Origin: Thaumatotibia leucotreta
Lineage: Eukaryota > Arthropoda > Insecta > Lepidoptera > Tortricidae
Reading direction: 5' to 3'
Length of the DNA stretch: 64,000 bases
Assembly: GCA_025490895.1 (NCBI GenBank)
Contig: JALPQI010000754.1
Coordinates: forward strand, 62,001-126,000
The notes under the pieces were generated by a model. The model made no database searches. It was not told where the DNA came from and saw nothing but the letters and a program-made list of their open reading frames with translations. A program made the position numbers and the translations under genes. This document shows positions 1 to 9,130 of the stretch, piece by piece (within the stretch, counting starts at the first letter, position 1; each line of letters opens with the position of its first letter).

Positions 1-79
1 TGGAAATTGTTACCATTGTATAACAAAATTTATGGCTACTAGGTATCCTATTGCAATAGGACTACTAAATATTAACTTA

Positions 80-236
80 GTGGTAACTACTGGGAAAAAA
101 AATTCCCAGTAGTTACCACCAGTTTAGTGGTAACAGTTGGGAATTTTAATTCCCAGTTGTTCCCAGTGGTAACAGGTGGGAAAAAAATTCCCAGTTGTTA
201 CCACTGGTGTCAAGTTGGTGGTAACAGGTGGGAATA
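80..236. repeat. Cluster of short palindromes
   Basis: Three successive palindromes (80-119, about 127-166, 166-204) and a partial fourth (218-235) share one pattern: GTGGTAAC, a few bases, GGGAA, an A/T core, TTCCC and GTTACCAC. Each folds on itself and the units repeat head to tail. This looks like a small inverted-repeat element that expanded locally. No coding potential. Confidence 0.7.
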
Positions 237-289
237 ACCCATTTTTTTTGACCCCTCGGATCAATAGTTACAGTACTTAAGTACAATCT

Positions 290-496
290 TGTTTTCTTCT
301 GGAGATAACCCATCTCCGAAAATATTGACTTTAGAAAAAAAAAACAATTATGAGCCTTATTATTTTTGAAAGACCTATTCAACGATACCCTACACTATAT
401 GATTACAGCGAAATAAACACGGGACAGGCGAACAGATGGACAGACAGACATGGCGAAACTATAAGGGTTCCTTGTTTACTAAGGAACCCTAAAAAT
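290..496 (+). repeat. 0.5-kb lepidopteran repeat family, fragment
   Basis: The segment matches the middle and right end of the full copy at 58073-58571: it shares the CTCCGAAAATATTGACTTTAG and GACCTATTCAACGATACCC type stretches and ends in a GGAACCCTAAAAA terminus. The interior between the AT-rich part and the GACAGACAGACATGG part is deleted. Confidence 0.7.
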
Positions 497-1065
497 GTTA
501 TCAGTTGCCAACTAAGACTCGCCAGCAAAAGGAAGCAAGTAAAATACAATCTATGGTCCACTTCAAAGAAAGTTAAAACCTTTAATTAAAACCTTTTAAT
601 AAAGTCGCATTTCTTTTGTTCGACTGATTTTACAAACAAACCATATTCACCACTATTACCTAAATAGCAAGGTTCAAAATAAAATAATATGGTGGTTCTA
701 ATAAATAAAGCTATAGATAATGTAATAGACATTTAAAGGTAGGTACAGTCGGGGAATTTAAATTCCTACCCACCTAAGGATCAATATCGTATAGCAAACA
801 GTCATCATAAGAGCTATCTACTAAGCACAACGTTACTTTGACATATCAGACGCATTCGTTTGTGTTACTAGGCAACTGATAAGAATAAGAACGTTGACAT
901 GAGGAACTGTAAAACGTCAAGGCACTGCTAAAAATGGATGACAGTAATCGAAAATCTAACAAAATATATTTCTATCGCTTTCAGTCTTGCTATATTTGAA
1001 TGAATCAGGAACTCGGAATCAAAGTTTAAATTTTTGATCGTCGACGAATCCAGACACTGGTCTAT

Positions 1066-1182
1066 TACCGCGAACTACGAAATTCGTAAATATCGATCAT
1101 TTTTCTCTGTCACTCTAACGAAGGCGTCATTAGAGAGTGAGAGACAAATTCTCGAAATTTGCGGATTTCAAAGTTCGCGGTA
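1066..1182. repeat. 117-bp MITE nested in the Tc1-like element
   Basis: The ends TACCGCGAACT and AGTTCGCGGTA are inverted copies, and homology continues inward through an ACGAAATTCG-type stretch and CTCTGTCACTCTAA / TTAGAGAGTGAGAG. A related copy lies at 18644-18758. Its position inside the transposon makes it younger than the Tc1-like insertion. Confidence 0.7.
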
Positions 1183-1535
1183 GGGCCGCTGGTGCCGATA
1201 TATAGGCTGAAAGCAAAATGTTTCTGTCGATAAACTAACATAATTGACTAAAGTGATAATTCAATAAAAGCATAACGGACGTTCTTTATTCATAACATAG
1301 GTATATTATTCATAACAAGAACACAATTTTATCTCATTCAATCTTATTTAATCAATCACTTAACCAGGGTGTTTATTAAAAAAAATAAGTTTTCAACGCA
1401 ACAAATTAACACAATAGTCATAAAAAAATCAATTAAAAACACGTGTATCCACCAAGATCGCGAATGACCACGCCACAAATGTAATCTTCCGGTTTGAGAC
1501 CTGGAAAATGCTGTAGATGTCTAGTCAAGATTTAA

Positions 1536-1958
1536 TTACTGACGGGCGAAGTGATGTCGCGCTGCTTTATGAGCCTCGGTCAATGCAATTTTTTTCGCAG
1601 GCCGCCTGTGATGAAAATCCATTGCATGTAGGCAATTCCTTATTGTTCTAGGGTGAACGTCAAACATTTCTGCAAACCGTCCTGTTGTCGTAGAGCCATC
1701 CAAATTATATTGACGTCGCATTAATCGGCGTTGGTCTTCGGCTAATGCTAGCGGGCGATGGTTATTTTGCCTTTGATCAATAAGGTTTCCTTCAGAATTG
1801 TATCGCCGTACCCAACGGCGAGCAGTGTTCCTAATCACATTTAACCAACGTGTTATTTCATTCCTTCCTGTTGTAACTCTAACATTTGCGCTCACAATAA
1901 TTTCGCTTTTGAAAATTATTTCACAATTTTCTCGACTGACACTGACAGCATCTGCCAT
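1536..1958 (-). pseudogene. Tc1-like transposase, N-terminal fragment
   Basis: A 140-residue frame starts at ATG 1958 and lies 183 bp inside the right inverted repeat of the 746-2141 element. Residues about 25-85 look like the paired-type helix-turn-helix that binds the transposon ends (RNTARRWVRRYNSEG region). Residues about 85-135 form the second helix-turn-helix, ending in the RRPAKKIALTEAHK stretch typical of Tc1 families. The frame then stops at 1536-1538, whereas a complete Tc1 transposase has roughly 340 residues, so the catalytic DDE/DDD domain is absent. About 90 bases past the stop another frame reads HFPGLKPEDYICGVV, which may be a remnant of the C-terminal part after an internal deletion. 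I infer a dead gene. Members with this helix-turn-helix occur in several Tc1/mariner clades and I cannot pick one. Confidence 0.7.
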
Positions 1959-2184
1959 GTGTTTAAGTAATTAATTAGAAGAGTAAATAACTTCGTAAAG
2001 AGGTTCTATGTGACGTGCAGTGACACTGACAAATAATGGGTATTGACACATGAATACTAAAATTAAAATTTCGACCTTAATGCATCGTGAATGCCTAACA
2101 ACATTTCTACGAAATGGGTAGGAAATTAAATTCCCTGACTGTACCTAACCTGGTGGGCCTTACGAAGCTACAAGGTAAGGTGGG

Positions 2185-2272
2185 GTATAGTTCGAGAAAT
2201 ATAAATTGAATGTTTATTTTTACTATAATGTAGGTAGAAAGTTACCAATTTATATTTCACGAACTAGGTATA
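2185..2272. repeat. Short inverted repeat beside the Tc1 element
   Basis: TATAGTTCGAGAAATATAAA near 2187 is mirrored by TTTATATTTCACGAACTA near 2248. The outer halves resemble the ends of the MITE at 37060-37195 (TATAGTTCGGGAAATAT), so it is probably a diverged, shorter relative. Confidence 0.5.
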
Positions 2273-2423
2273 AGATGTAACGGTTTTTTAATGGGGTAAG
2301 ACAAAAAGTCGTCCTTCTAGCACAGCGTTTACTGGTAGTTTTTTGTCTTTCTGTCCGTTTCATCTTACCCTTACTTTAGATAGTTTAATAGACAATGAAA
2401 GATAACCAAGAAGTCATACTGAC

Positions 2424-2617
2424 CTTCCCAGAGGATCAACGCAGTCCACATTGATATGCTGCGTCTCCCTCGCGCGCAGCAGCACACGTCGCGTGCCCGC
2501 CACGTCTCCGCGCTCCACCCCCAGCAGGTACTTCTTCTCGTCCAGAGACAACACCGCCATCTCCTGGTGCGGCCGCACCACGTTCTCCTCCTCTGTCATC
2601 CCATGGATACTGTGCCG
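2424..2617 (-). CDS. Trpgamma: TRPC-type cation channel (TRP-gamma-like), N-terminal coding exon
   Basis: A 194-bp internal exon of a minus-strand gene. It is bounded by an acceptor (TTTTCCATGCAG, AG at 2619-2618) and a donor (AAG|GTCAGT, GT at 2423-2422). It enters in phase 0 and leaves after two bases of an Arg codon. The product reads RHSIHGMTEEENVV, then RPHQEM, EKKYLLGVERGDVAGTRRVL and INVDCVDPLGR. This is the conserved N-terminal segment leading into the ankyrin repeats of insect TRPC channels, closest to TRP-gamma rather than TRP or TRPL by the INVDCVDPLGR stretch. TRPC proteins are plasma-membrane, calcium-permeable cation channels gated downstream of phospholipase C. The six-helix pore domain and the rest of the ankyrin repeats must lie to the left, outside this window. 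Methionine 2599 (GMTEEEN) could be a start in a shorter isoform. Confidence 0.8.
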
Positions 2618-2653
2618 CTGCATGGAAAACAAAGCTGCCTTGAATAGAGTACT

Positions 2654-2850
2654 AAACAGTTTGGCCGATGGAGGCGAAGTGCTCGAGTGGAGACCGCGGT
2701 TTGGCAAACGCAGTACGTCCACCCACAAGATTGACAGACGACCTAATGAAGATCTGGAGACGCTGGATGCAAGTCGCTTCCAACCGGTGTATGTGAAGAT
2801 CTAAAGGCGAGGCGTCTGGACGTCTTATAGCTGAAATGATGATGGTGACT
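2654..2850 (+). pseudogene. RTE-type LINE, 3' remnant
   Basis: The plus strand reads VLEWRPRFGKRS, then after a frame change LTDDLMKIWRRWMQVASNR, and ends with a GAGGCGTCTGGACGTCTTAT stretch followed by a GATGATGG run. This is the C-terminal tail and 3' end of RTE-like reverse transcriptases common in moths; the same tail is seen at 50642-50771 and 56693-56835. Frameshifts and stops make it a relic. It lies only 36 bp upstream (in the sense of the gene) of the splice acceptor of the channel exon. Confidence 0.75.
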
Positions 2851-5844
2851 AAACAGTTTTGCCAGGCCGAAGTTAAGGATGACCAGAGAAAAGTAGCTTA
2901 ACTTACATACCTATAGGAATTAAATACGTATAGATACCGGTTAGGTATGCGTATGATTCATATGAATATGAAATTAATAAGTGGATGCTCGCTTTTAGCG
3001 GTTAATAAAATTTCATTATTCAGAATCTTATACTCCCAAGCGTCAAGCATGTTCGCTTGTTCGGGTTAAACGTCTAAAGTCGTAATCCATTAAGCCTGGG
3101 GGAAGCGCGGTTAACCCTCTCCATTTTCCGTGACTGAATAAAACAAGATATAAAACAAGATAATTGGTATTCCACGGTACAAACTCTCGAGATTCTTCAT
3201 TATTCAAAAACCGCGAGGACCGGTGTAATGCTAGCGCTGACGCGAATTACCATTTTAAGGGAAGAATATTACACCACGTCCTATCTCTGAATAGAGCGAT
3301 GTCCGCCACGCCAAGCGTTCAACTTTCTATGATATATATTTGCGGGCAGTTTATGTTAAAAGCATACGGCGATCAATATAAGTCCGATCCATCTATCAAA
3401 ACGATTATGGGCTCCCGAGGGAGCTGACCTTCTAGACGTGTCGATATTGTTAGTATGAAAAATGATGCAAAATAGGTCACTTGTTGCGATATGCAAGCAC
3501 GGGCGTCGCCGCCGTGACAAGATGACAGCGCGACGCGTAGGGCGCCGGCCGCCCACTGCCTTGTCACTCGTTATGCAAATGGAGAGGCTCCACATTGTGC
3601 GACCTACTCGCCACCATACCCTACCCCCTATTGAATAAAGTCAATAGGTATCCGTCTGTCTGTATTTGCATTCGTAACTCGTGCAAACAACGGGGATAAA
3701 ATAGAAGTAAGTTCAGTTACGTGATCGCGCTATCTTTGTTGCGGTTGCGGTTTACAGCTGCGCCTTTAATATTTACTCATCATTAGTCAAGAGTAACACT
3801 TATTGCCAGGTCGGTAGTAAATACTAAAATACGAGCTTGGGCGTCGTTAATTTCAATTTGTGAACCGTGAGTTCATGCCGGCCATTATTAATAGGAATTG
3901 GAAATCTTTTACTTCGGGCGTTGATTCGTTGTTATAAGGTAAAATACTTACTTAGATTTTTTGATGGTTTACTGGAATTAGGTTTAAGATTATCTTGTAG
4001 TCGGACAAAGCTTATATTTAAAACCACCAGGGACTAGGGCATTCACTGGGTTAATAGAGTAGGATAAACTCCTTTTATAGAGAGAGCATCATAGTCGTAC
4101 CTATCTAACTAATTAGGAACAGTTAGGAACATTAAAACCGTGATAAAATAATGATATAATGTCTCGATGTAATACTTTTTCGTCATTTGTATAAGATACC
4201 GTGCATCCTTCAAATGACAAAGTAGCACATTGTAACGAATAGAAAATTATGCCATCAAAATTAGGCGGTTGAAACGCTCAGATATTCACCCCAAATATTG
4301 AGATACCCTCGCAGATTGTTTTATTAGGTATATGGTTTGCGCCAGCATTTTACACGTGACGCGACGTTCATAAGCGCATTGTGTGTCATGCTTTTGTTGT
4401 CTATCGTCGCGTTTGAGACGGCTAAATGACATTCTAATAAATTGAGTGCGAAAATCTCACATATATCACGATTAAAAATATACTTCAACGGGGAATCATC
4501 ATCATTATCAGCCCACTACATGACAGAGTCCTCTGTTGTGCTGGATATATAGGTATAGACCTCTCCTATCCTAGTATGTACTTAAGCGTACAGACGCATT
4601 AAACTAGAAGGTAATGCCCATAATCGCCACGCGGAGTAAGCGCTTTACCGATCGTAGTTAGTAGTGTGTCTACACTGTCTACTATGATGACGCGGCTGCC
4701 CATATCATCAATCTTCAATAAATGAATGCCCAGTGACACTTCAATGCCTTAGTCGACTCTTAGGACACTCACGGGAAGAATCGGGTTGATGACAAGCGTA
4801 TTCTTGCTACCGTCACTACGAGGCATCAACGTGCAACGATGAATAAACGAATGAAAAATGTTTTTCTTTATCTAATCTACAGGCTCAATTAAGCTCCATA
4901 CTCGTATCAACCTGAAACGTGCCGCAGCCGGGACGCGCGGCGAGTGTTATTATGTTCGATTACGTTATGATAAACAACCTCATTTGCCGAGCCCGTGTGT
5001 GTGTGCACGCACACATGTGGCCGTCTCGAGAGAATTGCCGCCACACGAAGGTTAGGAGACTAATGGTATAGCGTATATCGATATGTAATATTTAAATATA
5101 TTTCAGCTTGTATATCAGGCATCAGGACCTAAAGGTGTACCTACAAATATATCCTAAAGCTGTTGCGGGCGATGAAGGAATAAATTCATAATGTGCTCAA
5201 ATCCTGTTTTGTTACATTAACCGTATGCCAACCGTAGGTATCTACCGATTTCAGGCAACGTTATGTAAGGAAAACCTATTTTATTTCCCGAATTCATTAC
5301 AATTCTAAAGTAGGCACAGTCGAAGCATAAATATGCACACAATCCGGATCACGAACGGATGGTTGGAATCCGGACCAAACCACTGGATTGAGCTCCATAA
5401 CCCGAAAGTCATCTCAACCGAACGTATTCATCAAAGCCGAAATGTACGAGAAGCTATTTAACTTAAGAAACATCGGCATCTCAATCAAAATGATGTGCAA
5501 GGTAAAAGAATCTCGTCCGCTTGGAATCCAGTGATTTACAAATGCAAGAGTGGTGAAACATTCATATTCCATTTCGAAGCCATTGAATGTTGTGTTGTGT
5601 GTGTAGGCCTAGTGACAACCCTAGCCTAGAGGTGAATAACCCGGGACAGTGCGGGAGAACAGTGCGGGTAGTTCGCAAAACCGCGCCGCTAGGAGGTGTT
5701 GATACATTTTCAGTCTGCCTGCGACCACGGTACGGTTGTAACATCATGCCCGAAACTGCAAGATAATATTTAACGTAAGTATGCGATTAAGTGTCGTTTG
5801 TCGTTTAAATATTAGTGATAACCCTGAAAGTATAAATCATTACA
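2851..5844. other. Intronic stretch without recognisable genes
   Basis: About 3 kb inside the inferred first large intron of the channel gene. I see no coding exon. A degraded RTE 3' end on the minus strand is at about 4498-4570 (TCATCATCATTATCAGCC start). GC-richer, unique-looking patches occur at about 3470-3600, 4910-5040 and 5340-5750 and could be regulatory, but no defined site is evident. Confidence 0.5.
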
Positions 5845-6115
5845 AAAAAACCGGCCAAGATCTTTTTAAAAGACCTATTCAACGATACGCCACACTACAT
5901 ATATTATGATTACAGCAAAATAAAAAAATCATTCCCAGTATAGAAAAAAAATACATTTTATTCTACCACTTTGTTGGGGTGATTAACCCGTACCAAATTG
6001 CAAATTTCTAGTATGCCACTGCGGCCACTGAGCTATGTTGCGGACAGACATACGGACAGACGGACATGGCGAAATTATAAGGGTTCCTTCCTACTTTACT
6101 ACGGAACCCTAAAAA
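5845..6115 (+). repeat. 0.5-kb lepidopteran repeat family, deleted copy
   Basis: Starts with AAACCGGCCAAGA, jumps to the GACCTATTCAACGATACGCC part, and continues to the GGAACCCTAAAAA right end. Compared with 58073-58571 the left third is missing. Confidence 0.75.
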
Positions 6116-6185
6116 GAATATGAATAAGCAAACTCGGTTTTATCACCATGCAACTTAAAACCTTAAACCTGAAGTTCATATAACA

Positions 6186-6315
6186 TTTTTTTTTGTTATT
6201 TATTTATTTCTATTAGTATTAACGTAAAAATATATCTGCAAACGTGTTTCATGATGATACGTGCCAAAGACATCAAATACTGTGGAAAGAAGGCAATATT
6301 TGTATACCTTTTTTT
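6186..6315. repeat. Dispersed repeat shared with 35938-36064
   Basis: Both copies share AACGTAAAAATATAT, GCRAACGTGTTTCA and CTGTGGAAAG blocks in the same order and strand over about 125 bp. No terminal structure or coding frame is visible, so the class is unknown. Confidence 0.6.
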
Positions 6316-6881
6316 TTACTTTCAACTGAAGAATGGTACCGTACCTATGTACGCTGGAATAGTAAACTCCTATCTCCATTTAAGTAGGAAGCAGGAAGTT
6401 TTAGTATAGGTACATTATACCTACCTAGTCAATTCGAAAGTAGCTATTAATATTGCTTATGGATGGAGTCAATACACAACAGCACTCGTCGTCTTGCGAG
6501 TTTTGCGATACGGACAGTATGCGTAAAATCTATACCGTCGATACGAATTACTTGCCTGCAAAATTTACATAAATCAGTGTCATTCAGAGAGTGTCGCATA
6601 GTCAATAATACGAATACCCAAAACACAATGTACGTGTACTTGTACCTACTTAAAAGAATTTATAAAAATAACAAACCTCATTCCCGATTCGAGTCGAAGT
6701 AACAAGGTTATATCAACAAAGGACGACCGCCGCGACTCAGGAATAAATATGAAATACAGCAGTTTATATCTGTCTATAGATAGCTACACGACGCCACAAA
6801 TTTGCCTTAGAATTTACAATCTATTGCACGATACATTTTGGTGAGTACAGTACTGCGGACCTGTAGCTGTATCATGAGATC
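6316..6881. other. Intronic DNA, no feature seen
   Basis: AT-rich sequence with no supported exon, RNA gene or terminal repeat. Confidence 0.4.
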
Positions 6882-7197
6882 GTTTACTTTCTATATGGCT
6901 CGCTCGCACTAATTTGCGAGTACGAGCGGGATGGGTAGAAAGGAAACGCGCGTTAATAACGTAGCGGCAGCTCATGGTAGGGCTCATGAAGATGGTAGGT
7001 CTTGTATCGAGAAGAGACTAACTATATATCTGTCACTCCAATCGGGTTTCCAATGGAGGGACAAAGAGAGAGAAGAAGGAACATGGTATGCCGGTAGCCG
7101 CCTGATGGTATAGTAGCAGGAAGCTCTCTAATACACCAGTTCGAGCGGGAAGAATAGAAATTAAGTCCGCTTTAATAACGTGGTGGCAGCTCTTGGC
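6882..7197. repeat. Dispersed inverted-repeat element with partial second copy
   Basis: GTTTACTTTCTAT (6882) is mirrored by AGAAAGGAAAC (about 6937-6950), and the right end runs CGCGTTAATAACGTAGCGGC. The same unit occurs at 34774-34872. A second partial copy is at about 7138-7197 (GAGCGGGAAGAATAGAAA to AATAACGTGGTGGCAGC). Confidence 0.6.
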
Positions 7198-8111
7198 AAA
7201 CACACTGAGGTCTCAACGACAAAAACGCAACCGGACCGAGAGTGAAAATGTAATCATTTGCAATGTCCATTAAGATCAGGGCTATCAGCAAGCACATTTT
7301 TCCGAGTCGCCTGTCAGATCAAACAAACTACCTGTAACGATATTCATGAAATTAGACATTTATTAGACACGATAATAGTTCGAGTTCCGGGAAAGAACAT
7401 AGGATTATTTTTTGTCCCGGAAAATAACATAGTTCCCCGGGATATCATAATTATCGTTATACGAATTATAAATGCATAGCAGGGAACTGCTAGTTTTGAA
7501 TACTTAAATATACCTACCTAGTTACCAACTTCAATATATCAATAATACGAATATCTATAGAATAACATTGATGAAGTTCCAGAAAGCTAGGAACACAATT
7601 AGATGGTCCCTATTATGTCTGAAACCCAGACTGTGAGATACCTAAATATAATGATGAACATTTGAACATAAACATACCTACCTAATAAATGCCTATGTTT
7701 CCTAAGTTGCTTACCTATGACTAAGACTACCTATGTACATATTATTTGCTGTTCTAATCGGAAATGAGAACGGAGGCAAGATATTGTTTCCTTGGGGTTT
7801 GCAAAAAAGCGACATTATTCAAATAGGTAGGTTTGTACCAGCGCTTTTTATGAAATACATTCTTATCTAGATGTTTTTTACAATAACTTCGGTTTGTTAC
7901 CTTTTTGAACAGTATTCGGAATGTCAGCGGTATCAAAGAATAAATGTAACTATTCTAATTTCTTAGGTAATTCGCAAACACATAAACACGACCATGGACA
8001 CAGTGCAACTAGAGGTCATGTACCAGATTTGATCGTGGTCATAGGTACCTACTACCCAGGGTATTTTGGAAAATCGTATTGATGAAGTGTTGATCAGGAT
8101 GAAGTACATAC
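7198..8111. other. Intron between channel exons, no feature seen
   Basis: No coding exon or clear mobile element. A degenerate stretch at 7754-7936 is open on the minus strand but has no recognisable content. Confidence 0.4.
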
Positions 8112-8239
8112 CTTGACCTTATTGTCGAGCGGCCTCGGCTCCGGCGCCAGGAGGTTCCCCATCTCGACGCGGCAGGTGGACGGCCGGCGGTCGGCCGACC
8201 CGCCGCCGCTACCGCCCGACATCTCCGACCCGCCGCTCT
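8112..8239 (-). CDS. Trpgamma: Probable start-codon exon of the TRPC channel gene
   Basis: A 128-bp minus-strand exon between an acceptor (GTGTGTGCAG|AGAGC) and a strong donor (GTCAAG|GTATGT). Read in the frame set by the next exon it gives ESGGSEMSGGSGGGSADRR, then PSTCRVEMGNLLAPEPRPLD and NKVK, and joins in phase 0 to RHSIHGMTEEEN of exon 2424-2617. The first in-frame ATG of the exon is at 8222 (GAGATGTCG, purine at -3) and is the simplest translation start, giving a Ser/Gly-rich N-terminal tail. The frame is also open upstream into exon 8592-8634, so an earlier start is possible. The region is cytoplasmic in TRPC channels. Support is the splice signals and the frame continuity over an exon-exon join; I do not recognise the residues themselves. 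Confidence 0.6.
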
Positions 8240-8591
8240 CTGCACACACGACACACCTTTACAGCTAGGCCTTAGGCCTAACCCAAGTCAATGGCCTAAG
8301 GCCAAGCCTAATCACACACAGAACGGGCAGCACAAACTCCCGCGGATTGTATGCCCTCATCATACAATCCGGGAGATATATTTAGAGCATATGTAAACAA
8401 CGATTTGCGTACCGATACAATATTTAATATGCTAATAACTTCAAAAGCGGAAGAGAAACGTACAGAAAATTAATCACTAGTTTTAACGGGTGGCACGTGA
8501 AATGTAAACTACAAATCCATTAACCAGAATGGAAAACACTTGAGTGTTCCAGATAGTATTCCACCTAGCGGATAAAGTCGGGATCACTTAC
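8240..8591. other. Short intron, no other feature
   Basis: Contains GGCCTTAGGCC-type short palindromes at about 8266-8315 and a small hairpin at about 8346-8374 (GGATTGTATG / CATACAATCC). Confidence 0.4.
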
Positions 8592-8634
8592 CGGCTCCAT
8601 CGCCGCGTGCGCCCTCTCGCGCCCTCTCCGAGAA
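8592..8634 (-). CDS. Small upstream exon of the channel gene (5' UTR or coding)
   Basis: A 43-bp candidate exon with an acceptor (TTGTTGCAG|TTCTC) and a perfect donor (GAGCCG|GTAAGT). In the frame that fits the downstream exon it reads FSERAREGARGDGA, without a stop or ATG. It also holds an ATG (8600-8598, context GCGGCGATGG) in a different frame. That frame reads MEP and runs into the next exon as an Arg-rich peptide, ending at a TGA soon after the join to exon 2424-2617. So either this exon is coding in an N-terminally extended isoform, or it is untranslated and carries an upstream open reading frame that would dampen translation. Short exons can arise by chance, hence moderate confidence. 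Confidence 0.45.
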
Positions 8635-9130
8635 CTGCAACAAATCAGACGGTCAGCTGGGCGGGCGGCTAGCGCAGGGCGGGCTGCGCAAGCGCCGAAA
8701 TTCATATAATCGACAAAAGAGCGCGGTGTGTTACTGTTGACTGAACTCATACGGGAGTAAGTACAAAATTGATTAGATATTATTCGGTAATCGGCGCATT
8801 TCAAATCAAACTTTAGAACATTTAGGTACCTACATTATTTGCGCCTGACATGACATTATTGTTTTTTTTTTAACCATGTCGTCGAAATTTCTCCACGTTT
8901 TTTGACGGGATCATTTATCTGTCATTTTAGATTTACATGTCTTTTTTGGCCTTTTAAACAGCCTCAGGACACCCTGTGCCTGTGGTATGTACCTATTTGT
9001 AGATTGCAGCGCCAGTAGTGATGGACGTTCCCAGTAACTTTTCCAACACAGTATGGGGAATATTTCCAAATGGAAACGGAACTGAAACAGTAACATTGGG
9101 AAATTGCCCATCACTAATCGCCAGTCATCA
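8635..9130. other. Intron segment, no gene
   Basis: No supported exon. Near 9020-9110 a weak inverted repeat (GGGAATATTTCC and GGGAAATTGCCC) suggests an old MITE. Confidence 0.35.

Larger units (their letters stand above)
746..2141 (-). mobile_element. Tc1/mariner-type DNA transposon, defective
   Basis: The ends are 26-bp terminal inverted repeats (746-771 and 2116-2141) beginning CAGTC, with two mismatches, and both are bounded by the dinucleotide TA (744-745 and 2142-2143), the target duplication typical of this superfamily. The transposase reads on the minus strand and keeps only its N-terminal DNA-binding part. The interior is further interrupted by a small MITE at 1066-1182. At 1396 bp the total length is close to a full Tc1-like element, but the catalytic core is not recognisable, so the copy cannot be autonomous. 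Confidence 0.8.

Noticed and set aside
1440..1535. Separate small gene reading HFPGLKPEDYICGVV
   Set aside because: Too short, inside the Tc1-like element and next to its transposase stop; better explained as a remnant of the same gene.
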